64,000 nucleotides of DNA from Candidatus Thiosymbion sp. (GCA_018435665.1 JAHDND010000051.1:1-64000), one strand, 5' to 3'; counted from the stretch's first letter, positions 10,005 through 21,437 are shown. Translations and numbers: made by a program. The notes: generated by a model from the letters alone, not told the origin.

Positions 10005-11747
10005 TCATGATGTGAGCAGTCGACAGTGAATCTGATAGCCCTGGCGTCCGGCGGCCGGATCTGAGGTCAGCGTCACCCGAGCCCCCGCGAGGTCTGATAG
10101 CCATTGGAGATACGGACGGGGCGCGGAATCTGGATTATTGGGCCCCGCCGGGTGGCTGCTCCCCTCTAAAAAGACTACTGGCGATGAGTCGTGGGTTTGC
10201 ATGTGTAGCCGAATGTCTTTGCACCCTGCGCCAACCAGATGCTCGAGCAGGGTGGTCAGCAGGTCCTGGAAACGTTCGCGGTCCATGACCACCGACGGGG
10301 CTGAGGGGGGCTTGACCAGATCGACCTGCACCGCGTCTAAAAGCGGCCGTCGTGCGATACGGCCGAGCAGCCAGGTGTCGAAGTCGGTATCCTCCGTCAC
10401 CGCTCGAACACAATCCGCCAAGGTCTCCGGGGGGTGTTGGTGAGCGGCCAACCCGGCCGCAAGCACGTCCTGTAGATCCTCGGCCTGCCATTCCCGAAGG
10501 GGCTCGAAGCCCCGCACGAGGAGTTGGTAGTCCGTCAGGAGACGCTCGGCGCGACGGAGCAGACTGGGGTCCAGGAGCAGGCCCAGACCCTCGCGGTCAA
10601 AGGCCGTTTGCAGTCGCTCGATGACCCCGACGGCCTTGTGGGCCACCAGTATCGGGGTGGGCGACGCCTCGGCGCCTGCCTGGCTAAAGGTCGAGAATCC
10701 CTCCAGGAGTTGGTCGACCAGGTCGGCCCTGATCAGCCCCTGAAGCCGCGCTTCGGTGCCATCGACACCCAGTTCGGCCATCAGGTGAGACACCATGTAG
10801 AGTCGCCCTGCCATGATCCGGAAGAGCCGGCCCACCTCGGGCAGGGCCATCGCGGCTACATCCGCCAGCCGACGGGCACGCTCCGGGTTGAGCGCGGCGA
10901 TATCCCGCAACGGCCTGACGGCGTGCGCGACCTTGATGAGTGAGGCGCTGGCGACGTTGGGGGGGAGAGCCGGTCCATGACCAGGGCAGACGACACGGAT
11001 CCCCTCGCCGTCGATGATCTTTGTCATACCTGCCAGGGACCTGAGCAAGGCCTTTTGGTCCCAGCCGATCACCCCGGGCACGTTGGCGGCGAGCAGGAGG
11101 TCGCCGAGCAGCACCAGGTCGCCCAGACGCAGGCAGCAATGATCGGGGCTGTGGCCCGGGGTATGGATCAGATCCAGGGCGAGCCCCTCGACCCGCAAGC
11201 GTTGAACGACTAGCCCCGCCTCCCGCCAGGGTGCCGATTGCTCCAGCCGTAGCCCGTTCATGCAGTTCAGGGATCGGGGCCCCTCATCCTCACCCGCCGC
11301 CAGGAGGGGCAGGTCCACGTGCAGGGGCGGAAAGCTCAGTTCCAGGAGAGCCGCCTGGGTCTGGGCCAGATCGGCAGCAGTCAGGGCCCGGGCCCCCGCC
11401 GCTTGCACGGCCACCACCGTCAGTCGGCTATCCAGAAGTTCAGGCTGGGCGCAAAGGCCAATAAAGTGGTCGAAATGGGCGTGGGTCAGGAGCACCAGGA
11501 GGGGTCTGGGGCGTTCCCGCCTCAGTTCGCGGATTTGATCCGCCACCAGAGCCGCCTGCTCGGCCTGACCCCCGATATCGATCAGGATCAGGGCACGTGC
11601 GGTTTCGATGAGAAAGGCATTGGAGCACAGGCCAGAGAAGCGGGGGATCCAGGGGTAAAGGCGCGCCTCACCCCCGCCGGGCAGGGCTTGCCATTGTTTG
11701 GCAATCATTTCAGCAGGTTCGGAGGCAAAGACATCCAATTGATCCAA
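10005..11747 (-). CDS. Metallo-beta-lactamase-fold hydrolase with a C-terminal degenerate histidine-kinase-like region
   Basis: 580 residues, about twice the length of a simple MBL protein. The MBL domain covers about residues 25-290, with the metal motif HAHFDH at 89-94, then HTPGHSPDH, GDLLLAANVPG and CPGHGP, so it should bind two metals. Beyond about residue 360 a helical stretch with a DHp-like look (RRAERLLTDYQLLVRGFE) leads to a segment reminiscent of HATPase_c (MDRERFQDLLTTLLEHLVGA, later LQWLSDLAGARVTLTSD). The histidine-kinase ATP lid and G boxes are missing. Likely a hydrolase or sensor whose output is fused to a kinase-derived scaffold. Monocistronic; substrate unknown. Confidence 0.72.
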   Translation of the reverse strand: MDQLDVFASEPAEMIAKQWQALPGGGEARLYPWIPRFSGLCSNAFLIETARALILIDIGGQAEQAALVADQIRELRRERPRPLLVLLTHAHFDHFIGLCAQPELLDSRLTVVAVQAAGARALTAADLAQTQAALLELSFPPLHVDLPLLAAGEDEGPRSLNCMNGLRLEQSAPWREAGLVVQRLRVEGLALDLIHTPGHSPDHCCLRLGDLVLLGDLLLAANVPGVIGWDQKALLRSLAGMTKIIDGEGIRVVCPGHGPALPPNVASASLIKVAHAVRPLRDIAALNPERARRLADVAAMALPEVGRLFRIMAGRLYMVSHLMAELGVDGTEARLQGLIRADLVDQLLEGFSTFSQAGAEASPTPILVAHKAVGVIERLQTAFDREGLGLLLDPSLLRRAERLLTDYQLLVRGFEPLREWQAEDLQDVLAAGLAAHQHPPETLADCVRAVTEDTDFDTWLLGRIARRPLLDAVQVDLVKPPSAPSVVMDRERFQDLLTTLLEHLVGAGCKDIRLHMQTHDSSPVVFLEGSSHPAGPNNPDSAPRPYLQWLSDLAGARVTLTSDPAAGRQGYQIHCRLLTS

Positions 11748-11915
11748 CTAAAAAAATTATGGAAACCACGGTTTAAGGCGTTTCCTTATGAAGTTTCACG
11801 GTCAGAGTCATCGCTCTCCCCCCGAGCTTGGTCAAGTCGGCGGACTAAGCCTAGTCGGCGGGGGTGCGGTGAGCAAGTTATCGCTTGGTCATCGATGGTC
11901 AGGGAGGAAAGGCGC

Positions 11916-13109
11916 TCATGGCGTGATCAGTTGTTGTTGGCTAGGGGGCAGTGCCCAGGTGGTCAGAAGCACGGCGGCGCCGAGGGCGCAGCTTGCGGAA
12001 AAGGCGAAGGCGGTAGCCGCTCCGACCCACTGGTAGAGGGTGCCGAACAGCAGGGAGGCCGGCAGTAAGACGATCCCGGCGGTCAGGTTGAACCAGCCGA
12101 AGGCGGTGCCGCGTAGCTCCGGCGGGGCCAGGTCCGCCACCAGGGCCTTTTCCGCTCCCTCGGTTGCCGCCATGAAGAGGCCGTAGCTCGCGAAGAGCCC
12201 ATAGAGTGCCAGCGGGCTGTCAGGCGGCAGCAGCCCCATGCCGAGATAAAAGGCGGCATAGGCCAACCAGCCGGCACGGATCAGCCTTGCCCGTCCGATT
12301 TTGTCGGAGAGCGCGGACAGGGGCGTGGAGAGCAGCATGGCCACCAGCGCGACGGCGGCCCAGGCGAGCGGGACCTGGACCTCCGGGAGGCCGAGCTCCC
12401 GCGCTCGCAGCAGCAGAAACATGTTCGAGGCGTTGCCGAGCGTGAAGAGTGCCACTACCAGCAGGTAACGCTTGAACGCGCTTGGCAGGCCCTCTAGGCG
12501 CCAACTGAAGGCGGGGGACGCGGGCCGGACCACCACACGCGGTTCGCGCAGCCCGAGCGACAGCAGCAGGCAGAGGATGGCTGGCACCAGGGCGAGCAAT
12601 ATGACCTGGCGCAGGGACCAGCCCAGCCCGAGCAAGAGGGTCGCCGCCAGGGGTCCCACCAGGGCCCCGGCGTTGTCCATGGCGCGATGCAGACCGAAGG
12701 CCAGGCCGCGTACATCTGGCGCCACGCTGGCCGCGAGTAGGGCATCGCGCGGCGAGGTGCGCAGCCCCTTGCCTATCCGATCGGCGAGGCGCAGGACCAG
12801 CACGACCGGCCAGCTTCCAGCCAGCGCGATCAGGGGTCGGGCAAAGCCGGCCAGGGCATAGCCCCAAAGGATCCAGGGCTTGGCGCGCCCGGTGCGATCC
12901 ACGATCACGCCCGAGAATAGCTTCAACAGACTCGCGGTGGCCTCGGCGATCCCCTCGATCAGGCCCAGGACCCCCGGCCCCGCCATCAGCACCGCGGCGA
13001 GATAGAGCGGGACCAAGGGATAGATCATCTCGGAGGCGGAGTCGTTGAGCAGGCTGATCAGTCCGATCAGCCAGACGGTGCGCGGCAGGGAGGCAAGTCC
13101 GGTGTGCAT
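11916..13109 (-). CDS. Major facilitator superfamily transporter
   Basis: 397 residues from ATG 13109 (MHTGLASLP), chosen because the family body starts right after it. About 12 hydrophobic helices are visible. The MFS loop motif between helices 2 and 3 reads SGVIVDRTGRAKPW, and its repeat in the second half SDKIGRARLIRAGW. An inner-membrane secondary carrier or drug/metabolite exporter; the substrate cannot be read. The open frame continues upstream to 13358, but that part comes from an unrelated ATPase gene and is treated separately. ATG 13202 is an alternative start that would add one hydrophobic segment. Confidence 0.85.
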   Translation of the reverse strand: MHTGLASLPRTVWLIGLISLLNDSASEMIYPLVPLYLAAVLMAGPGVLGLIEGIAEATASLLKLFSGVIVDRTGRAKPWILWGYALAGFARPLIALAGSWPVVLVLRLADRIGKGLRTSPRDALLAASVAPDVRGLAFGLHRAMDNAGALVGPLAATLLLGLGWSLRQVILLALVPAILCLLLSLGLREPRVVVRPASPAFSWRLEGLPSAFKRYLLVVALFTLGNASNMFLLLRARELGLPEVQVPLAWAAVALVAMLLSTPLSALSDKIGRARLIRAGWLAYAAFYLGMGLLPPDSPLALYGLFASYGLFMAATEGAEKALVADLAPPELRGTAFGWFNLTAGIVLLPASLLFGTLYQWVGAATAFAFSASCALGAAVLLTTWALPPSQQQLITP

Positions 13110-13253
13110 GCGTGGCTGGATCCCCTCGGCTCTCGTGAAACGTGGCCGCTTGGCTAAAAACACCAACGGGATGACGAACGATAAGAACGATAACTCCAGC
13201 ATAGTCGCTGACAGGTAATGCGCGGCCGAGCGGTTGAAAATTCCATCGCCGCC

Positions 13254-13370
13254 ACCTGGTCTGGAGTTGGCAAAGGTGGCGCGCGCCAGGGTGGTCTTGC
13301 CGGACTGGCGTGGGCCGGTAATGGCCAGGACGGGGAAGCCCCGGCTCAAGCGCCGCAAAGTCTCGCAGGA
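13254..13370 (-). pseudogene. N-terminal remnant of an AAA_14/DUF4143-type ATPase
   Basis: After a TAG at 13371-13373 the frame reads LRRLSRGFPVLAITGPRQSG then KTTLARATF. This is the Walker A region that opens AAA_14/DUF4143 ATPases (typically FPV..LTGPRQ.GKTTL). About 35 residues match; homology then stops and the frame runs on into the MFS gene. There is no ATG start and no Walker B. The rest of the gene has been lost, probably by deletion joined to the MFS promoter region. Confidence 0.66.
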
Positions 13371-13544
13371 CTATTGATTAATTATAACAATAGGTTAACG
13401 GCTATCGTGCAAATTGGAAATTGAATTTCCAATCTTCAAGGGATCATCAAGGACCAGGTGTTTACCCGCCCACCCAGTGGATGCGGGTGGCGGTGGGGCA
13501 AAGTGATCCCTTGCTTCCCGCCACCCTCGGGTGAAGAACTGATC

Positions 13545-14944
13545 TCAGGTGAAGAGCTGATCGTAGATGCGGAAACCCGCCACATAGGTCCCGGTGGCGG
13601 CCCCGAGGTTGGAGAACAGGAAGACCAGCAGGATGCGCAGCACCCGGTTGCGCCACCAGGCCCCGACCCGGGTGGCGTCCTGGCGCAGCCGGCCGAAGTC
13701 GCCGACGTTGGGTTTGCGCAGCCAGAGCTCCACCATGGCCGTGACCATGCCGGCGCCGATGGCGGGGTGCAGGGTGGTAAGGGGCGCGGCGAGGAAGCCC
13801 GACAGGATCGTCAGGGGGTGACCGGCGGCCAGCAGGGTGCCCAGGGCGCAGAGACCGCCGGTGATCAGGACCCAGTCGACCACCACCCCCCAGCCAAGCT
13901 GGGGGCTCTGGGCGAAGCCGTAGCCGAAACCGCCGAGGATCAGGGCCAGGATCAGCCAGGAGATGGCCTTGGGCCAGGGGCTGGGCGGTGGCAGGCGCTC
14001 TAGTTCTTCGATGATCTGGCGGGGCTGAGGGCGGGTATCGGAGCTCTCCCAGGTTTCGGCCGGGACGGCCGCCGCCGCCAGGTAGCGGGCCACCCCCTTG
14101 AGGTGGCCGGCCCCCAGCACCGCCAGGACACGGCCGTGGCCCTCGCGCTCGATCTCTTCCCGCAGGCGGGCGGCCATGTAGCGGTCGCGCTCGTCGATCA
14201 GGGGCAGGAAGAGGTCCTGGCGGTCGCGGGCGAACTCGGCGAAGCTGGTCTCCAGGACATCGCCCTCCTTGAGCCGCTCGACCTCCGCCTCGGAGACCTT
14301 CTCCTGGGAGATCAGGGAGGCCAGGAGGCCGGAGAAGAGCTCCAGCCGTCGCCACCAGCCGAGGTTGGCGGCGACGCGCTTGAGGGTGACCCCGATCTCC
14401 CGGTCCACCAGCAGCACCGGCAGGTGGCGCTCCCGGGCCTGGGCGATGGCCATGCGCTGTTCGGCGCCGGGCTCGATGCCGAACTGGTCGGCCAGGCGCT
14501 GCTGGTAGGCCCCCAGCGCCAGGCTGGCGACCACCATGGCCACCCGCCCCTGGCGGATGACGCGGAAGAGGTCCATGCGCGCCAGGGCGTCCGGGTCGAG
14601 AAGGGCCTGGTAGCGGCTGGGGCAAAGCTCCACCGCCACGGCGTCGAAGGGCTCCGTCTCCAGGAGCCGTCGCACCTGGTCGGCACTGGCCTTGGAGACG
14701 TGGGCGGTGCCCAGCAGGGTCACCCGGGTGGCGCCCACTTGGAGGTCGATGCGGGGTTCGCTGGAGTTTAGATCGGCCGGGGGCGAAGTATCACTCGCGG
14801 CCGCGGCCGCGGCTGCGGTCGCCCCAGGCGGCGGCCCCTCCTGCCTGGGTAGGCCTCCCTGGCCAGAGGGCCCGGACGGCGGGTCGGCCGCGGCAGGTTG
14901 GTCCCCTAGCTGGTCCGGGGCCGGGACCTGCCCCTGGTCAAGGC

Positions 14945-14948
<4 letters not shown>
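13545..14948 (-). CDS. TraB/PrgY family membrane protein
   Basis: 467 residues. After a low-complexity Ala/Pro/Gly N-terminus (about residues 1-65) the TraB domain starts ([13 protein letters not shown]). The two conserved GxxH motifs are GTAH and GAGH (LGAGHLKGV), with the conserved acidic and basic residues in AVELCPSRY and [12 protein letters not shown]. About four membrane helices fill the C-terminal 130 residues. TraB/PrgY proteins resemble TIKI-type metalloproteases; PrgY restrains pheromone signalling in Enterococcus. A membrane-bound peptidase is plausible but unproven. Its ATG overlaps the stop of the HerA-like gene (ATGA), so the two are translationally coupled. Confidence 0.87.
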
Positions 14949-16402
<1,454 letters not shown>

Positions 16403-16696
16403 GGCGGCAATCTCCGGGGGAAGCAGGATAAAGCGGGTTGACCCTTCACCCCTGCTTGACGGTTTTCCCGACCCTTGCGGGCCTGACCGGAAAGCGAGGA
16501 CTTTGGGTCAAATGTGGCGCGACTTGGGGGCATGCTACCGATTCACCACCCAAGGGCCAAGCCGGGAATAATGGCCGGGGCTTGTCGAAGCGCAATGACA
16601 AGGCCAGTCTTTTTCGCTAAAAACATCATTACAAAGCCTCCGTGACTTCCTTCGTTACCGACCCCTCCCATTCGCCTCTACCCTGGGACCCCGGCC

Positions 16697-17269
16697 ATGT
16701 TCTTCCCCATCGCCAGCGCCATCCGCCGTCAGGCCAAGTCAGCCCATGAATTGGCCATGGTCAACCTCATCCTGGTCAACCTGCTGATGCTGATCGCCCT
16801 GCTCGCGGGTAGCTTCCTCCAGCACGGTTCCCCCCTGGCCGATTACAAGCTGGTCGGGGTGCTCGTGCCCTTCCTCATCTCCCTGGGCATCATCCTGGTC
16901 ACCTTCGTCAAGGCCGCCAGACTGGCGGGGACCGGCCCCTGGTTCGTGGCCGCTCATTGGCGGCTGGCCACCCTCCGCTACCGGATCCTGCTCATTGCCT
17001 ACGCGGTGGGCGCCGGGCTCATCGGTGGGGGCTGGCTCTTGTCCACGGCGCAGAAGAGCGCTGGGATGCAGGAACTCATGTTCGTCGCCCTGCAGCGGGT
17101 CGCCATCGCGCCGGTGCTGATCGTCCTGATGGTGCTGATCATGCTGGAGTCCGGCGCCCTCTATCAGGCTGGCCGGGGTGAGATCCCCGACAGCCTGCTC
17201 AAGCGTTATCCAGCCCCGCCGGACCTCCAGGGCGGGGATGCCGAGTTTTCCCCCGAGGATCCCTCCTGA
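16697..17269 (+). CDS. Four-helix membrane protein of unknown function
   Basis: 190 residues with four predicted membrane helices (LVNLLMLIALLAGSFL, LVPFLISLGIILVTFV, ILLIAYAVGAGLIGG, VLIVLMVLIMLESGALY) and a short acidic cytoplasmic tail. Charge distribution and absence of a cleavable signal suggest an inner-membrane protein. I do not recognise the family. It is followed 105 bases later by pcm on the same strand. Confidence 0.75.
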   Translation: MFFPIASAIRRQAKSAHELAMVNLILVNLLMLIALLAGSFLQHGSPLADYKLVGVLVPFLISLGIILVTFVKAARLAGTGPWFVAAHWRLATLRYRILLIAYAVGAGLIGGGWLLSTAQKSAGMQELMFVALQRVAIAPVLIVLMVLIMLESGALYQAGRGEIPDSLLKRYPAPPDLQGGDAEFSPEDPS

Positions 17270-17374
17270 CGCCGGCCAGGCCGGCTAGGGCTGGCGCCCC
17301 ATACTCGGCCCAGCCTTGCCCCTGGCACACCCGCCCACCGCGCTGAGAGGGGTCAAACCTAAGAGAGGATGGCC

Positions 17375-18037
17375 ATGCGACCTGACGCTGTCCAGATGCT
17401 GAGTGACATCGAGGACGAGGTGCGCTACACCCGCACCTTCATCGGCCGTGACGCCCTGGCCCCCCAGGTCATGGCCGCCATGGCCGTGGTGCCGCGTCAC
17501 CACTTCGTCCCCGCGGACGAACAGGCCTTCGCCTACGTCAACGGCCCCCTGCCCATCGGCTGGGGCCAGACCATCTCCCAGCCCTACATCGTCGCCCTCA
17601 TGACCGACCTGCTGGGTTGCGGCGCCGGGGACCGGGTGCTGGAGGTCGGCACGGGCTCTGGCTATCAGGCGGCGGTACTCTCGCGCCTGGTCGACCAGGT
17701 CTACAGCCTGGAGATCGTGCCCCAACTGGCGACGGCGGCCGCCGAGCGGTTGCAAAGCCTGGGTTACGCCAATGTCACCGTCCGTCTGGGCGATGGTCAC
17801 CGAGGTTGGCCGGAGCAGGCCCCCTTCGATGGCATCCTGGTCACCGCCGCCGCCCCGGCGATTCCCCCGGCCCTGATCGAGCAGCTCCGCCCCGGGGCCC
17901 GGCTGGTGATCCCGGTGGGTCAGGCCTATGGTCATCAGGAACTGGTGACCCTCGACAAGGCCCTTGACGGCGCCCTGTCCCTGACCAAGGTGCTGGATGT
18001 GGCCTTCGTGCCCCTCACCGGGGGGGCTGCCGCTTAG
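17375..18037 (+). CDS. pcm: Protein-L-isoaspartate O-methyltransferase
   Basis: 220 residues from ATG 17375. An ATG six bases upstream abuts the GAGAGG ribosome binding site, so the second is better spaced. The SAM motif is EVGTGSGYQAAVLS, and the substrate-binding start of the family is present (PRHHFVP, GWGQTISQPYIVALM). The enzyme methylates L-isoaspartyl residues to start repair of damaged proteins in the cytosol. It stands alone before the rnf operon; the C-terminus (VAFVPLTGGAA) is typical. Confidence 0.95.
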   Translation: MRPDAVQMLSDIEDEVRYTRTFIGRDALAPQVMAAMAVVPRHHFVPADEQAFAYVNGPLPIGWGQTISQPYIVALMTDLLGCGAGDRVLEVGTGSGYQAAVLSRLVDQVYSLEIVPQLATAAAERLQSLGYANVTVRLGDGHRGWPEQAPFDGILVTAAAPAIPPALIEQLRPGARLVIPVGQAYGHQELVTLDKALDGALSLTKVLDVAFVPLTGGAAA

Positions 18038-18163
18038 CCCCCCTCCCCCTACTGTCTGATCGTTGTCAAGGTATCGCCATCCGCCGTGCGCTAGTATGAT
18101 ATTTGCCATATCCGAGTGCTTTCCTGGGCCATCCCGTCCCTCCTGGCCGACGCCACCGCCACC

Positions 18164-18745
18164 ATGACAGAGTTCGCCCTCATCCTGATCGGCACCGTGC
18201 TGGTCAATAATTTCGTGCTGGTCAAGTTTCTTGGCCTCTGCCCCTTCATGGGGGTCTCCAAGAAACTGGAGTCCGCCATCGGCATGGGGATGGCGACCAC
18301 CTTCGTCCTCACCTTGTCTTCCATCTGCACCTGGCTGGTGAACCAGTATCTGCTGGCGCCCCTGGGTATCGAGTACCTGCGCACCATCGCCTTCATCCTT
18401 GTCATCGCCTCGGTGGTCCAGTTCACCGAAACGGTGATGCGCAAGACCAGCCCGGTCCTCTACCAGGTACTGGGCATCTTCCTGCCGCTGATCACGGTCA
18501 ACTGTGCCGTCCTCGGCGTCACCATTCTCAATCTCCAGGCCGACCTGGATCTGCTGCGCTCCGCCGTCTACGGCTTCGGCGCCGCCACCGGCTTCTCCCT
18601 GGTCCTGGTCCTCTTCGCCGCCCAGCGGGAGCGCATCGCCGTCGCCGATGTCCCCGAGCCCTTTCAGGGCAGCGCCATCGCCCTGGTTACGGCGGGCCTC
18701 ATGTCCCTGGCGTTCATGGGCTTCGCGGGTCTGGTCTCCAAATGA
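18164..18745 (+). CDS. rnfA: Rnf electron transport complex subunit A
   Basis: 193 residues from ATG 18164 ([18 protein letters not shown]), the standard RsxA/RnfA start; the frame is open upstream but unlike the family. Six membrane helices, with the conserved [12 protein letters not shown] near residue 25 and [10 protein letters not shown] in the middle. RnfA and RnfE are mirror-image homologues that hold an Fe-S cluster in the membrane. First gene of rnfABCDGE. The complex couples ferredoxin and NAD(H) to an ion gradient; in phototrophs it is linked to reductant supply for nitrogenase. Confidence 0.96.
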   Translation: MTEFALILIGTVLVNNFVLVKFLGLCPFMGVSKKLESAIGMGMATTFVLTLSSICTWLVNQYLLAPLGIEYLRTIAFILVIASVVQFTETVMRKTSPVLYQVLGIFLPLITVNCAVLGVTILNLQADLDLLRSAVYGFGAATGFSLVLVLFAAQRERIAVADVPEPFQGSAIALVTAGLMSLAFMGFAGLVSK

Positions 18746-18747
18746 CC

Positions 18748-18838
18748 GCGACCCTATCTACGATCCTGATCCTAACCCTGACCCTGACTTAGCGCTGACC
18801 CTGGCACTGACCCCGAACCTCACCCTGATCAGGCCCCG
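18748..18838 (+). repeat. Degenerate hexanucleotide tandem repeat between rnfA and rnfB
   Basis: About 15 consecutive six-base units of the form GACCCT (GATCCT GATCCT AACCCT GACCCT, then variants GGCACT, GACCCC, GAACCT, CACCCT) directly after the rnfA stop. One unit is five bases long. Nothing is annotated in it; it forms most of the 131-base rnfA-rnfB gap. No stable hairpin is obvious. Confidence 0.7.
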
Positions 18839-18876
18839 CTGAATCCTCGTTCTCCCGCCCTACCCTTCTCGTCACG

Positions 18877-19476
18877 ATGATCGCCATCCTCGCCATCGCC
18901 ATCCTCGCCGCTGTCTTTGGTCTGCTGCTGGGCTACGCGGCGATCCGCTTCCGGGTCGAGGGCAACCCCATTGCCGAACAGATCGACGCCCTGCTGCCCC
19001 AGACCCAGTGCGGACAGTGCGGTTACCCGGGCTGTAAGCCCTACGCCGAGGCGATCGCCAAGGGCGAGGCGCCGATCAACAAGTGCGTCCCCGGCGGCGC
19101 CACGACGGTCATCGCCCTGGCCGAACTCCTCGGCCGGGAACCGGAGCCGCTCGACGGGGCTGCCGCCGAGAAACCCAAGGCCATCGCCGTGATCGATCCC
19201 CAAGAGTGCATCGGCTGCACCCTGTGCATCCAGGCCTGCCCGGTGGACGCCATCATGGGCGCCGCGAAGCAGTTGCACGCCGTGATCGCCAGCGAATGCA
19301 CCGGCTGCGAGCTGTGCCTCAAGCCCTGCCCGGTGGAATGCATCCACATGATTCCGATCCAGACGGACACCAGCAACTGGAAGTGGCCCTTCCCCGCCGC
19401 GGTGGCCGCTCCCGAGGTCCCGCAAACCCAAACCCCCGCCGACCCCGCCGCCGCGTCCGGCCGGGCCACTGTCTGA
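18877..19476 (+). CDS. rnfB: Rnf electron transport complex subunit B
   Basis: 199 residues. An N-terminal membrane anchor ([20 protein letters not shown]) is followed by the four-Cys cluster motif [16 protein letters not shown] and two ferredoxin-type 4Fe-4S motifs, [14 protein letters not shown] and [14 protein letters not shown]. The C-terminus is Ala/Pro-rich. RnfB is the entry point for ferredoxin electrons at the cytoplasmic face. It follows rnfA after an unusual hexamer-repeat spacer and precedes rnfC by 17 bases. Confidence 0.96.
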   Translation: MIAILAIAILAAVFGLLLGYAAIRFRVEGNPIAEQIDALLPQTQCGQCGYPGCKPYAEAIAKGEAPINKCVPGGATTVIALAELLGREPEPLDGAAAEKPKAIAVIDPQECIGCTLCIQACPVDAIMGAAKQLHAVIASECTGCELCLKPCPVECIHMIPIQTDTSNWKWPFPAAVAAPEVPQTQTPADPAAASGRATV

Positions 19477-19493
19477 TCCGAGGGAGACCCCGC

Positions 19494-21437
19494 TTGGCTT
19501 CCCCCCCACTCGCCTCCCCGCGCCGTCCCGCGCCGCGCCCGCTGTGGACCTTTCACGGCGGCCTGCATCTGCCCGACGAGAAGGCCCTGTCTAGCGGTGC
19601 GCCTCTCGCCACCGCGCCCCTGCCGCCCCTGCTGGTCATTCCCCTCCAGCAGCACATCGGCGCCCCGGCCAAGCCACTGGTCGGCGTCGGCGACCTGGTG
19701 GGCAAGGGGCAGTTGATCGGCGAGGCCCAGGGGGCCGTGAGCGCCACGGTCCATGCCCCCAGCTCCGGGACCGTGGTCGCGATCGAGGAGCGTCCCGTCC
19801 CCCATGCCTCCGGGCTCAGCGCCCCCTGCATTCTCATCGCCACCGACGGCCGGGATGCCTGGGCCGATCTCCCCCCGTCCCTGGGACCCAGACCCGATCC
19901 GGAGGCCCTCCGGGAGCGCATCCGCTGGGCGGGCATCGTTGGCCTGGGGGGTGCAGCCTTTCCCAGCAGCGTCAAGCTGCGTGTCCCCGCCGGCCAGCGC
20001 ATCCGCACCCTGATCCTCAACGGCGCCGAGTGCGAGCCCTACATCAGCTGCGACGATCGCCTGATGCGGGACCGGCCCGGGCGCATCCTGGCCGGCGTGC
20101 GCCTGCTGCGGGACCTGCTCCAGGTGGAGGAGTGCCTGATCGCCGTCGAGGACAACAAACCCGAGGCCATCGCCGCCTTGCGTCAGGCCCTCGCCGACGG
20201 GGCGGACCTGGAGGGCATCGAGCTCGTCGTCATCCCCACCCTCTACCCTTCCGGTGGCGAGAAGCAGCTCATCCGCATCCTCACCGGCCAGGAGGTCCCC
20301 AGCCGCGGCATCCCCGCCCAGCTCGGCATCCTCTGCCAGAACATCGCCACCGCCGCCGCCATCGCCGATGCCGCGGAGGAGGGCAAGCCCCTGATCTCGC
20401 GGATCATCACCCTCACGGGTCGCGCCATGGGCCAGCCCCGCAACCTTGAGGTGCTGGTCGGCACCCCCATCCAGGACCTGCTCGCCCTGGCCGGTGGCCT
20501 GGGGCCCGGGTTGCGGCAACTGCTGATCGGTGGCCCCATGATGGGCTTCGCCTGCGACGACCTGGCCATGCCGGTCACCAAGGGGGTGAACTGCCTGCTG
20601 GCCCTAAGCGCGACCGAGGCCCCGGATCCGGGGCCGGCCCTGGCCTGCATCCGTTGCGGCGCCTGCGCCGAGGCCTGTCCCGCCAGCCTGCTGCCCCAGC
20701 AGCTCTATTGGCATGCCCGCGCCCGTGACCTGGACCAGGCGCGCGCCTACCACCTGTTCGACTGCATCGAGTGCGGCTGTTGCGCCGTGGTCTGTCCCTC
20801 CCACATTCCGCTGGTCCAGTACTACCGCTTCGCCAAGGCCGAGTGCCTGGCCCAGGAGCGGGAAAAACGCCAGGCCGAGCACGCCCGTCAGCGCCACGAG
20901 GCCAAGACCGCCCGGCTGGAGCGGCTGGAGGAGGAGCGCAAGGCCAACCTGCGGAAGAAGAAGGAGGCCCTGGCAGAGAAGCCGGCGTCCGCCCGCGGCG
21001 CGCCATTGGCCGGGGCTGGCTCCCCACCGGCGCCCAAGGCTCCACCGGCGCCGACTGAGTCAACCACGTCGACGGCGTCGACTTCACCGACCGAACCGAC
21101 CGCGCTCGCCGGCCATCCTCCTCCCGCCGCGGCGGGGGCCGTCGCCCGGGGCGAGGCCGATGCCGCCGTCCCGCCAGCGGTCGCGGGGACCACACCGACG
21201 GTTCCGGGGGCCACGCCGGCGGATAGTGGCGCGGAGGACCCGAAAAGGGCCGCCATCGCCGCCGCCCTTCAGCGCGCGGCCGAGAAGAAGGCGGCCCTGG
21301 CTCGACAGGGTCAGGCCCCAAAAAACACCCAGGACCTGACCCCGGCCCAGCGCCGCCAGGTGGAGGCGGCGGAGGCCCGCCGTCGTGAACTCCAGGCGGA
21401 GGAAGCGGCCGCCTCGTCCGGGAGGGAGCAGCCATGA
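19494..21437 (+). CDS. rnfC: Rnf electron transport complex subunit C
   Basis: 647 residues with a TTG start at 19494, chosen because AGGGAG lies seven bases upstream and the family begins just after (RPLWTFHGGLHLP). The NADH/FMN-binding core is GLGGAAFPSSVKL and LILNGAECEPYISCDDRLM. Two 4Fe-4S motifs follow (CIRCGACAEACPASLLP, CIECGCCAVVCPSHIP). The last 200 residues are a charged coiled coil and then Ala/Pro/Thr-rich sequence, as in long proteobacterial RnfC. It carries the NADH site of the complex. The stop overlaps the rnfD start (ATGA). Confidence 0.96.
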   Translation: MASPPLASPRRPAPRPLWTFHGGLHLPDEKALSSGAPLATAPLPPLLVIPLQQHIGAPAKPLVGVGDLVGKGQLIGEAQGAVSATVHAPSSGTVVAIEERPVPHASGLSAPCILIATDGRDAWADLPPSLGPRPDPEALRERIRWAGIVGLGGAAFPSSVKLRVPAGQRIRTLILNGAECEPYISCDDRLMRDRPGRILAGVRLLRDLLQVEECLIAVEDNKPEAIAALRQALADGADLEGIELVVIPTLYPSGGEKQLIRILTGQEVPSRGIPAQLGILCQNIATAAAIADAAEEGKPLISRIITLTGRAMGQPRNLEVLVGTPIQDLLALAGGLGPGLRQLLIGGPMMGFACDDLAMPVTKGVNCLLALSATEAPDPGPALACIRCGACAEACPASLLPQQLYWHARARDLDQARAYHLFDCIECGCCAVVCPSHIPLVQYYRFAKAECLAQEREKRQAEHARQRHEAKTARLERLEEERKANLRKKKEALAEKPASARGAPLAGAGSPPAPKAPPAPTESTTSTASTSPTEPTALAGHPPPAAAGAVARGEADAAVPPAVAGTTPTVPGATPADSGAEDPKRAAIAAALQRAAEKKAALARQGQAPKNTQDLTPAQRRQVEAAEARRRELQAEEAAASSGREQP

